Origin: Stentor roeselii
Lineage: Eukaryota; Ciliophora; Heterotrichea; Heterotrichida; Stentoridae
Assembly: GCA_006503475.1 (NCBI GenBank)
Contig: RSEH01000117.1
Location: forward strand, 1 to 64,000
Reading direction: 5' to 3'
Length of the DNA: 64,000 bases
Part shown: positions 1 to 8,201 of the stretch, piece after piece
Layout of the letters: each line of letters opens with the position of its first letter
Position numbering within the stretch: the stretch's first letter is position 1
The notes under the pieces: generated by a model
The model's input: the letters and a program-made list of their open reading frames with translations, nothing else
Database searches by the model: none
Told to the model about the DNA's origin: nothing
Translations under genes and position numbers: made by a program

Positions 1-242
1 GTTTTGATTGTCTCCTCAGTTTGAAGATGAACTTGTTTCTTTAAAGATTTGAGAGATTCGATCCAATAATGAAGTTTTTTATTAAGTATTGATTTTTGGA
101 TTGAGTCAAGTTCTTCGAACAACGGTTCATGCTGATAAATTGCTTTCTTTGCTAAGTGTTCACCAAGGTGGACTTTACACAGATAAGCATTGGAGCAGTG
201 ACAAATAAAGAAAGCTTGAGTTGAGCAGACTTGACATTCCAT
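1..242 (-). CDS. B-box-like zinc-finger protein, N-terminal part (runs off the window)
   Basis: Read on the minus strand from an ATG at 242-240, an open frame of 80 codons runs to the window edge without a stop. The protein starts MECQVCSTQAFFICHC and continues with a C-x2-H-x3-H-like set of ligands (YLCKVHLGEH), the spacing of a compact B-box-type zinc finger. An amphipathic helical stretch follows (about residues 40-80, LDSIQKSILNKKLHYW). The same N-terminal module opens the WD40 protein at 27661 (MNCQDCTQTPSFLCQC), so this is probably another member of that family. What follows in the missing part (WD40, ubiquitin-like or nothing) cannot be seen. It lies 33 nt downstream of the stop of the preceding minus-strand gene. 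Zinc binding is inferred from ligand spacing only. Confidence 0.72.
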   Translation of the reverse strand, partial: MECQVCSTQAFFICHCSNAYLCKVHLGEHLAKKAIYQHEPLFEELDSIQKSILNKKLHYWIESLKSLKKQVHLQTEETIK

Positions 243-275
243 TTTATTATAATCAAAGTTCTACAATTCTAACAT

Positions 276-612
276 TTAAAATGGAAGAAAAATATCAATA
301 GAAGTGTTGTTTGGGTTCTTATGAACCCCATGAACAAACTTAGCGTAGCCTTCCACTCGGTTGATAAGTGAAAGAGATGCCCATCCGTATGCATTAAAGA
401 ACTTGTGTAAGAAGAGTTTTGAAAGAATCACTTTCAGCCGACTAAGCTACTGTAAATTTTACTTTTACCTCTTTGGTGGCTTCCTTTGCTGGGTCTTGAG
501 TCGTGTTTCGTCTAGGGCCTTGGTGACTGAATCGAGGCTTCTGAGGGTTTTTAGGATTTTTGCCTTTGAACCCTCGCGCTTCAGACCTTTTGGATTCTTT
601 TTGAATGATCAT
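276..612 (-). CDS. Hypothetical 106-aa protein, two exons joined by a 16-nt intron
   Basis: The minus strand gives ATG at 612-610, exon 1 to 463, a 16-nt intron (462-447) and exon 2 to a TAA at 278-276. Exon 1 encodes a basic, disordered segment of 50 residues (MIIQKESKRSEARGFKGKNP...). Exon 2 encodes a compact-looking segment (LSRLKVILSKLFLHKFFNAY, then GWASLSLINRVEGYAKFVHG). I do not recognise the family. The intron has the GTA...TAG ends and A at position 10 seen in the other introns here, and splicing joins the two frames exactly. The start is uncertain. A stop lies just upstream of this ATG in frame, and another frame (from an ATG near 687) is also open through much of exon 1, so extra upstream exons or a different start are possible. 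Confidence 0.5.
447..462 (-). other. 16-nt micro-intron
   Basis: Minus-strand sequence GTAAAATTTACAGTAG. Removing it joins the frame ending K-E-V-K to L-S-R-L-K. It has GT-AG ends and an A at position 10, like the 15-nt introns elsewhere in the window. Confidence 0.6.
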
Positions 613-1307
613 CGTTTTCTATGAGAATAGAAGCTGGGTCTGAGACTAGCTCGTGGGCTCTTAATGACTTCAAGTATTCTGGCAGGCATGACTGGATTTG
701 ACAGAGAATCAGTTTCAATTACACTGCCAGATCTCTCGGCTTTTAGGTAAGTAAATTAATTATTTAGTTCGAATAGGTTTAAATAGTTTATGATGAGGAC
801 CATAGTTATAGTTTACTTTAAAGATAGCAAAATGATAGAGCATTATTTGTTCTCTTGTGATGAATTTCAAATTGAATATTACTAAACTCTTCTTAAGCAG
901 ATTTATTAGAATTAAAAATTACAGTTACAGCAGAAATATATCAAATGTCTATTTTATCTACTTAGTTCAAGAAGAATATGCTTTAGTAAAGAAACTCAAG
1001 TAAAAACTCATCAAAATTCTTATATAATATCATGAATATATTCTTTTTTCAAGGGAGTGTCAAGTTCTTACCTTCCTATATAAAATATATATTTTGATTA
1101 AAGGTCTACAAATTAATATAAATTCTGTCTACTTTTTTATAAATGGACTAGATATTCAGTGATTTTTGTACCTCTATAAAAAGATTTAACTTGAACCCAA
1201 GATTGACAAATCTTGAATATATTGATTAAATCAACTGCTTAAAAATAATGATAATATAGTTTCTTATGAGTTTATTTATCGTCTTTTAGGAATATATTTG
1301 TTTATAA
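613..1307. other. Intergenic, AT-rich
   Basis: This stretch separates the start of the minus-strand gene at 612 from the plus-strand gene at 1308, so it should hold two divergent promoters. Bases 613-720 are richer in GC and keep an open minus-strand frame beginning MPARILEVIK, which could be an unrecognised 5' exon. From about 760 onward I see only AT-rich sequence with no coding signal. Confidence 0.4.
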
Positions 1308-4300
1308 ATGGAAAAATTTAAGGATATTTCAAGGTTTCCTTCTGTAAAGTACTCTTGCACCAAGTGTATGCAAAAGAAAATATCAGCTAAACTCCTTTCT
1401 CACTTAAACTCCTGCGAAGAAGCTCGAAATTCATCAAAACCTCATTTTACAGTCTCTCAGAAGTATGGATCAAAAATTTTAGAGTCATTAGATAGAAATA
1501 TTCTAAAAATAAGACAAAGTTCTCAAATTTTAATAAAGAGTCAATCCGAACCTGAGTCTCTATCATTCAAAAAAAATATATCAAGATTGACTGAAAAACT
1601 AAAAAAACTACTTGAATTGAAAAATAATTCATCATTTACCTTAAAACAAGTGAAATATATTGAAAATTTAGTGTTCTTCAGTAGTTTATCATTAACTCAT
1701 GATGGATATTTAATTAAAGTATATCATCATTACTTTAAAAATTGCAAGAAACCATCGGAAGATTGGAATATAGAAATAGGTGATAGATTCAATATTTTCT
1801 TCGCATCCACTGATATTAGAGATAGGCCTTCAAGTATTGCAGCTGATGGATCAGTTATTGCTTATAGTACAAATAATGGCATTTTTATTTATGATATTTT
1901 TAAAGAGTTAGTCACTTACTACAGTAATGAAAAAAATAGAGAGAGTATAGCAATCAATGAAAGATTAAAATATCTAGCCTTCACTTATGATAAGCATACT
2001 ATAAAAATAATAAACTATGAGAAGAAAACTGATGTTTGTGAACTCTCACATCTCTCTAATATATCTAAGAGCTTTTTAATATTAGAGGAAAGCAAAGCGA
2101 TTATAATAAATTACTACAAGTGTTTGGTAATTTTTTATATTTCTACCACCCACAAGAAAATTTTTAAATATATTGATGGAGAAAAGTATGATACTTCCTT
2201 AGTTATCAGCTCAAAAAACTTTTTCATATATTTCAATCATAATATTTTTGTTCAGTACTTCGAAAAAAAAACTCAGAAAATAAAAATTCTTGTAGATCTT
2301 GAAATAAAAGCCTTGTATTTAATTCAAAATGATTCAAAAATTCTTTATTCAACAGAAAAATTTATTCAATGCTCTTTAATTTCAAACCAAACCAAAATCT
2401 TTTCAATAATCAACAATTTTAAGTTTTTTATAAATCCTTCAGAAAACCTTATTTTCTTGATGTCAGGCAAAGTTTATGACATTAACTTGTGTCGGGAAAC
2501 TGAAGAATATTCACCCCTAGGCTCTGTTCAAATTATGGACATTGATGGTTCAAAAAGCTATGCAATAAAAAATAGGGAAAAAACAAAAATAATAAAAAAT
2601 AACAAAAAATATCGAATTAAAGATCAAACCTTGAAAATTTATCCTCATTATTTAAGCCGAACGGCTAGACATCCATGGAACACTTTTACAGATACAAAAA
2701 ATTTTCATTACTTTAAAATATTTGATAGAAAAGTTCTTATAACTTCAGCTGCATTGAATTATGAAACCTTTGAATATCAATTAATAAATGATGAAAAATT
2801 CAAACCATTGATTAGAATATTTTGTCCTTGCCAAAGTTTGGTTGTGTTGAGCCAGGATTGTAAAGTATTGTATTTGAATTCCTTTGATAGGATAAAATTT
2901 TTTGATATTTTAAACCAGAAATTTTTAAATGATCGCTATTTAAACTTCGGCAATCCAAAAATTGACTACAAAAAAGAATTGAAAACATTCCAAGTAACTA
3001 CCTCAAAAAAATACGTAATTATTGAATTATTCAGCAAAATAATGACAATTAATTTTACAACTCAAGAAAAAATGAGTTATCATAATGTTAAACCTATAAA
3101 GTTCAACAACAATAATCAAGATTTCATATTACTACTTAAAAGCGACATGATTCAATTGTTTAGTTCCGGGTTGAAAAATGAATTGAGCAGTCAAAAAGTC
3201 GATAAATTAGATCCTCTCAATAGTTTCATTATTTTTACTGAAGAATACATCTTGGTAGTTTCAACTTGCTTATCATTTTTATTCAATAAAACAACTTTAA
3301 ACATAGAGAGAAAAATTGAATACCTAAAAAAACCTACCTTTGAAGCTAAGGTTTCATCAAATGGTTTATTCTTTGTCATAATATCTAATCATTCAGCTCT
3401 CATAGTGGACTTAAAGGGTTCGATATTCCAAAAGGAAATATTAAACTTTGCCCTTAACTCTAAAGATCAAATCGATTTCTCCTCAGACTACACAAAAATA
3501 ATCATTTTTGGATTAGGCATCCTTTTTATCTATGATATTCAAACCTTTTCCTTAATTGGAACTTTAGAACTCAGTTCAAATCTTTACAAGTATTCGAAAG
3601 TTTTTTGTTTCGATGATTCCAAATATTTTATTTGTTGTTTAACTACTAAGTATAAAAATGAAATGAATTTTAATAATTACTGTCAGGTGAAACTATGCAT
3701 TATTGATATTAAAATCAACAAAATTTATGAAACTATAGAATTTCTGAATTCTTTCAAACAATTGATAGAATTTTCCCATGAAAAAAATAGATTAAAAGTC
3801 TTTACTTCAAATGAAATATTAATTATTGAAGTCTATGATGTGGTCGACTCACATTATTTATTAATAAAAGATTTAGTGGTATGCAAAGAGGCTTTAAATC
3901 AAATAAAATCTATTGATTGTTTACGTTTTTTTCAAGAATTTATACAAGTTAAAAAAGTTTCGTTTATAAATAGCATTTTCTTTACTCAAGATAATACTAG
4001 AATGCTTGTTCACAGTAAATTCTCGATACATCATGCAGAAAAAGTTTTATATGATATATTAATAAAGGAATATATCAATGAAGATCTTGAAAATTGTTTT
4101 GTTTTAAAGGAAAAGTATATAATTTTGATAATAACTGGGAATCAGGAATCACGAAATGAGCTTCCACCAAAAAGTGTAAAATTCTTTTTATTTGATGGGA
4201 ATTTTAATAATTCATTTTCAGTAGTTAAAAGAAAATCTGGACTTTTGATCGAATACCAGTTTGAGTCAGAAAGAATCTTCAAATATAAAGAGTCTATTTT

Positions 4301-4694
4301 TGCCTTAGAAAATTATAATCAAAACTCTGAAAATCTAATAAAGCTTGAAAATTTAAATCAAAACTCGCAATTTAAAGAATTTGGATATTTCAATCCATCA
4401 GAAGATTATCTCATCCTTATTAATCAGGCGATGTTTTTATATCTATGCTTGAACTCACGATATAAATATAAGGTCTCTAGAAGCTTTAACATTGAAAACT
4501 ATTTGATATCAAAGAATGGTAATCTTTTGCTTATAGAATCCAATTCAACTGAGATGTGTTTAATCGATTTCGATATTTCAGATAATTATTTATATCACCA
4601 AGCTCAGATGGGTAAAATTATATATTTTTCTGATGAATATGCTTTATTATATTATGAACAGGATCAAATAATTCACAAGTTAGAACTTAATTAA
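1308..4694 (+). CDS. Large beta-propeller-like protein with N-terminal C2HC zinc knuckle
   Basis: Single uninterrupted 1128-aa frame from ATG to TAA. Near the N-terminus (residues about 16-36) the pattern YSCTKCMQKK...LLSHLNSCEE gives C-x2-C and H-x3-C ligands, which suggests a small zinc finger. A helical linker follows to about residue 110. The rest is a long series of roughly 40-residue beta-rich units, many with a hydrophobic strand followed by a turn (for example SVIAYSTNNGIFIYDIFKEL, NGLFFVIISNHSALIVDLKG, DYTKIIIFGLGILFIYDIQT). They resemble degenerate WD40 or quinoprotein-like blades but lack the usual W-D dipeptides. A cytosolic scaffold is the likeliest role, with no signal peptide or membrane segment. 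Codon use is extremely AT-rich. The exact function is not recognisable. Confidence 0.8.
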   Translation: MEKFKDISRFPSVKYSCTKCMQKKISAKLLSHLNSCEEARNSSKPHFTVSQKYGSKILESLDRNILKIRQSSQILIKSQSEPESLSFKKNISRLTEKLKKLLELKNNSSFTLKQVKYIENLVFFSSLSLTHDGYLIKVYHHYFKNCKKPSEDWNIEIGDRFNIFFASTDIRDRPSSIAADGSVIAYSTNNGIFIYDIFKELVTYYSNEKNRESIAINERLKYLAFTYDKHTIKIINYEKKTDVCELSHLSNISKSFLILEESKAIIINYYKCLVIFYISTTHKKIFKYIDGEKYDTSLVISSKNFFIYFNHNIFVQYFEKKTQKIKILVDLEIKALYLIQNDSKILYSTEKFIQCSLISNQTKIFSIINNFKFFINPSENLIFLMSGKVYDINLCRETEEYSPLGSVQIMDIDGSKSYAIKNREKTKIIKNNKKYRIKDQTLKIYPHYLSRTARHPWNTFTDTKNFHYFKIFDRKVLITSAALNYETFEYQLINDEKFKPLIRIFCPCQSLVVLSQDCKVLYLNSFDRIKFFDILNQKFLNDRYLNFGNPKIDYKKELKTFQVTTSKKYVIIELFSKIMTINFTTQEKMSYHNVKPIKFNNNNQDFILLLKSDMIQLFSSGLKNELSSQKVDKLDPLNSFIIFTEEYILVVSTCLSFLFNKTTLNIERKIEYLKKPTFEAKVSSNGLFFVIISNHSALIVDLKGSIFQKEILNFALNSKDQIDFSSDYTKIIIFGLGILFIYDIQTFSLIGTLELSSNLYKYSKVFCFDDSKYFICCLTTKYKNEMNFNNYCQVKLCIIDIKINKIYETIEFLNSFKQLIEFSHEKNRLKVFTSNEILIIEVYDVVDSHYLLIKDLVVCKEALNQIKSIDCLRFFQEFIQVKKVSFINSIFFTQDNTRMLVHSKFSIHHAEKVLYDILIKEYINEDLENCFVLKEKYIILIITGNQESRNELPPKSVKFFLFDGNFNNSFSVVKRKSGLLIEYQFESERIFKYKESIFALENYNQNSENLIKLENLNQNSQFKEFGYFNPSEDYLILINQAMFLYLCLNSRYKYKVSRSFNIENYLISKNGNLLLIESNSTEMCLIDFDISDNYLYHQAQMGKIIYFSDEYALLYYEQDQIIHKLELN

Positions 4695-5182
4695 AAATAA
4701 ATATTTGATATAAAACAATAAAGCCATGATAAATGATATTAATTTTTTAAGTATACTAATGATTGTTTAATAGGAAAGCATAAAACACTAAAGAATGGTA
4801 CGGTTTTAACTTTTAGACGAGATGTACAAAAGGTTCATAATATTAAAAGATACTTTAAAAAAATCAATAAATACTAATTATATAATTAAAGGCCCTTTTT
4901 TGTTTATATCACAGCATCTTAATTATATTTAAATTCAATATTCAGAGAAATTAGTAGTTAATTAAGGATTATATTTAACTTTCATAATTAGTAAATTAAT
5001 AGAAATAATAACAATATATAAATTAGCTTGAAAACTTATATTACAAAACTCTTCATCTTAATTTTATTGTCAATTTTTAATTAAAATATTACAGAATATT
5101 CATTCCCGAACATTTCCAAGATTATCTTCTTTTATCATTTATTGAGTTTAGATACAAAGAAATATTTAATTTATGAAATCTT
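4695..5182. other. Intergenic, AT-rich, nothing recognised
   Basis: No coding frame of substance on either strand. This is the 3' flank of the propeller gene leading into the receptor-gene relics. Confidence 0.5.
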
Positions 5183-5320
5183 TTTCTGATGAACAATACC
5201 TTCTAGGCAGACTTTACATGAGCCGGTTGGCAGAAAAAGCTGGAGCCCACAGTTGAGATGCGAATAAATACCATCGGCATCAACATTATTTTTGTATATT
5301 ACATCATTCAATTCTCCGAG
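5183..5320 (-). pseudogene. Relic A: 5' end of a giant Cys-rich receptor gene
   Basis: This segment aligns by eye with the first about 100 coding bases plus the immediate upstream region of the giant gene starting at 18443. Shared blocks include GATGAACAATACCTTCTAGG, the TTGGCAGAAAAAGCTGGAGC block (signal-peptide cleavage region), CATCGGCATCAACATT around the start codon, and an altered ATTCAATTCTCCGAG upstream block. The reading frame is not kept and there is no downstream gene body, so it is a dead 5' fragment. A second relic follows at 5519, and the spacer between them resembles the spacer between relics C and D at 18.6-19.05 kb. Confidence 0.7.
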
Positions 5321-5518
5321 TTTTTTTTTCTCTAATTAAATTAAATATAATAATCAAATTTATGTTTTATTTTACCTCCGAAAGCGGATGAATGCTTTTT
5401 AAAAGAAATGAACAAATATATAATTATTTGAGAAAGTATTCGAAGCTTTTTTGATCGTTTTTAGATTTTTTTAGTAATTGAATATTTTAATATAGTAATT
5501 TGTTTATGATCTTTATTC

Positions 5519-5655
5519 TTATAAAACAAAGCCTTCTAGGTAGGCTATATAGGTGTTGGTGTGGCAGAAAAAGTTGGAGTTTATAGCTGAGATTAGAAAA
5601 ATATGATCATCATCAACATTTATTATAGTATATTACGTCATTAAATTCTCCAGGT
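5519..5655 (-). pseudogene. Relic B: 5' end of a giant Cys-rich receptor gene
   Basis: Second decayed copy of the receptor 5' end. It matches the AAACAAAGCCTTCTAG block, GTGGCAGAAAAAGTTGGAG, AGCTGAGATTAGAAAA, CATCAACATTTATTAT and the upstream block TTACGTCATTAAATTCTCC, which is essentially intact here. The coding part is broken and no gene follows on this strand. The upstream promoter-like block is better preserved than the coding part. Confidence 0.7.
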
Positions 5656-5756
5656 ATTTTGTTTCTGATTAATTTCATTTTATTTATGCTTTAAATCTCC
5701 AATTGGGTTTTGGGTTTACCTTTAAATTTAAATTCCTAGATATATGGCTAAAAATA

Positions 5757-6233
5757 ATGAAGTGCTTTGTGCATAATTGTACGAACTTAGTTACTGCAGT
5801 TTGTAAGGAATACTCCCAGACTGCTTACTTGTGCAAGTATCATTCTGAGAACCATTCCATCTCTGAACAGCATCAAATAATCAATCTCAGTATCAATGAA
5901 ATAAAAAAAATCAATCTAAACCAAATTAGGCAGACTATTAAAGACCAAAAACTTCTGATAGCCAATACAAGTAATTTATTGATCAAAGCGATCAATTCTG
6001 CCTCTGTTAAAGCTTTGACCTTTTTGAAGAATTGCAATAAGGAAATTGATTCAATTGATAAAATGAAGAAGATTAAAGTAGAAGATGGTGCAATCTCAGA
6101 ACTTCAAATGATATTCTCTTTCATCTTTCAATATCCAGATGATCCTGATCCGGTAGGGATTCCTTTAGAGAGTGATGACTTGGAGCGTTTAGAGTCAAAA
6201 TATGATTTTATCCAAAGTAAAGTAAATCTTTGA
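5757..6233 (+). CDS. Short B-box-like zinc-finger protein
   Basis: 158-aa frame from ATG 5757; a TTG-initiated extension upstream is not needed. The N-terminus MKCFVHNCTNLVTAVC...TAYLCKYHSENH carries the Cys/His ligands of the compact B-box seen also at 27661 and 58632, followed by H-Q-I-I-N-L-S. The remainder (about residues 55-155) is helical (LNQIRQTIKDQKLLIANTSN) with an acidic C-terminal tail (DDPDPV, ESDDLERLE). It lacks the WD40 or ubiquitin-like C-terminus of its relatives, so it may be a truncated paralog or a stand-alone adaptor. It sits in a stretch full of gene relics, which makes pseudogene status possible, although the frame is intact. Confidence 0.6.
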   Translation: MKCFVHNCTNLVTAVCKEYSQTAYLCKYHSENHSISEQHQIINLSINEIKKINLNQIRQTIKDQKLLIANTSNLLIKAINSASVKALTFLKNCNKEIDSIDKMKKIKVEDGAISELQMIFSFIFQYPDDPDPVGIPLESDDLERLESKYDFIQSKVNL

Positions 6234-6479
6234 CATCCACTGATGATAAGAGATATATATTTATTTGTAAATTACATAAAGACTGTAGTTATATTTTCCC
6301 CTATTATTGATAAAATTCTAATTCTATGATTTTGGATTGATGAAGTATTTTTCTATTAATTTTGGTTTTAGTATTTTAAAAGATAATCGAAATTAAAGAC
6401 TGCATAATATAAAAAGGTATCTAACAGAAGGCGATGGTAAATTTCATCAAGAACGTTTTAGTTATTAGTTTGTAAAAAA

Positions 6480-6700
6480 AAACAGTCGTAAAAAAAATCA
6501 AAGTTCGTAAAAAAAATCAAAGTTCGTAAAAAAAATCAAGCTGGTATCTATAATCAAAGTTCGTATAAATAATCTCAGGCAGTAAAAAAAATCAAAGTTG
6601 GTATTGGTATTAAAAATCAAAGAACGTATTAAAACATCAAGCTGGTAAAAAAAATCGAAGATTGTATAAAAAATCAGACTGTATGAAAAATCAAAGCTCT
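6480..6700 (+). repeat. A-rich minisatellite, about 19-nt unit
   Basis: Unit approximately GTAAAAAAAATCAAAGTTC, repeated nearly perfectly three times around 6487-6540 and then in increasingly diverged form (AAGCTG, AAGAAC variants) to about 6700. The minus-strand frame it creates (FDFFY-like repeats) is a by-product of the repeat and is not called as a gene. Confidence 0.75.
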
Positions 6701-7194
6701 TCCAAATAAGAGTTAGATTTAAGCAGCCTGTAGTACAGATTAAGGTAAAATTAAACAAGACTGTTAAATTTATCTAGTTTGTATTGATGACAAAGGCAAG
6801 AATTATTTAGCATCAGGTAAATTTTAGAAGAATGTGAATTCTATTGAAGATCGTAAATGCTAGAAGTGTTTATATTGGAGAATCAAAAATTAAAAACTAT
6901 GGGTGCTTTCCATAAAACATCGAATAAAACTTTAGATTGGCTTGAAAAGTTAAAAATAGTTAATTAGGTTGTTTAGTAAAACATGTTTACTTTATCACAT
7001 TATTTTAAATATAACTCAGTTAAATATTTTCATTATAAATAGGTTCATGAAATTAAACAAATTATACATTCTCTGAATATTTCGAATACAATCAATTATT
7101 TCTAAGTACGAAATTATGAATGATTTAGGAAAAATAGACTTAAAAGATGTTAACATAACTTTGAGCAAAGAACTACAACATAAAAAACAAAAAA
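6701..7194. other. Intergenic, nothing recognised
   Basis: AT-rich spacer between the minisatellite and the kelch-receptor pseudogene. No frame, repeat or motif that I can support. Confidence 0.4.
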
Positions 7195-7866
7195 AAATAG
7201 TAGAGTTTTTGTAGTGATTTTTCCCTCAATCACTCATGGTGACCTGCTATTTTGACATTCACAAAAACAAAAATTTAAGAAAGAAAGGCCAGATGCCTTT
7301 AATCAAACGAATTCTAAACTCTGGTCATCTTATCCAAATCTCTTTCATTTCAACTGTCCCTCGATTCCTTAAACCGTCAATATTTAAAATATTCAAAATA
7401 TGAATCATCAATCAAAACTATAACTAAACATAAACTATTCTTCCAATAAAATCCTGCAGCTTAAAAATGATAAACCTTTAGTATTAAAATGACTTGTTTC
7501 TATGGAGAGATCAAGACAGCTTCCCAAGTAAATTTCATTATCACTGTCTCAGCTACATTCAATAATAAACTTAAAAGCAAGTTCTTGAATTTAAAAAAAG
7601 AAAGCAAGTTCATTACTTCTGCCGAATAGTAAATCAGTTTTCATCGGATTTGTTCCAAGCGAATTAACTTCAGTCACCTCTTTTCTGTTTATATACGGGT
7701 AAAAAGAATGGGAAGAGAAAAGACTGTTTATCAAATATCTGAGAAAAAATGAAAGTAAGAGGAAGTCAGCATTCGACTAAAGAACCTCCACTTATTGCAA
7801 TCTTTATGTCAAACGTTTTATTGAAATCAACTCGAGTGCCTTATCGAAAAGACTGTTAAAGCAGGG
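7195..7866 (+). pseudogene. Decayed copy of the 3' half of the kelch/Cys-rich membrane protein gene
   Basis: The segment aligns colinearly with about 10650-11345 of the intact gene downstream. Matches include TGACCTGCTATTTTGACAT (intact gene: TAACCTGCTCAGCAATACTGACAT), GGCCAGATGCCTTTAATCA, AATCCTGCAGCTTAAAAATG, ATGACTTGTTTCTATGG, CAAGTAAATTTCATTATCAC, AAGTTCATTACTTCTGCC and TTTATTGAAATCAACTCGAG followed by AAAAGACTGTTAAAGCAGG. It covers the second membrane segment, the ectodomain and the stretch before the last membrane segment. Frequent insertions, deletions and stops break the frame. A 63-codon open stretch at its 3' side (7877-8068, no ATG start) is probably fortuitous. The order pseudogene-then-gene suggests a local tandem duplication. 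Confidence 0.75.
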
Positions 7867-8201
7867 TCTAAGTTTTTTGAGCAGCAATTCGAAAAATAAT
7901 CAAAAATTCAAGAATAATTCGAATAACCCAGAAGAACTTAGAAATATATTCAAAAGTGCTTTTGATAAGACTGGAATATATATTACTCTTAATCTGAAAA
8001 TAATTTTATGGCATTTGGAAAAAAAAGACAAGTTGAATGACTTGCTAATTAGTTTTATATTGATTTAATATTAAAAATTTTTTGATATCATCCCAAGAGT
8101 TAATAAAGCATAATTCTTCAATTTTTTAATTCTACCTTCGTTCATTCTTTTTCTTGTTGAATTAGAATTAATTATTTAAATTTTTGCCCGATACAATATA
8201 A

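Noticed and set aside
361-624. 87-codon plus-strand open frame
   Set aside because: It lies opposite the two-exon minus-strand gene, whose spliced product and micro-intron fit better; its own protein has no recognisable features.
6498-6758. 86-codon minus-strand frame with FDFFY-like repeats
   Set aside because: It is the translation of the A-rich minisatellite.
7877-8068. 63-codon plus-strand frame
   Set aside because: No ATG start (TTG), and it sits at the decayed 3' side of the kelch pseudogene. Low-complexity N/K composition.
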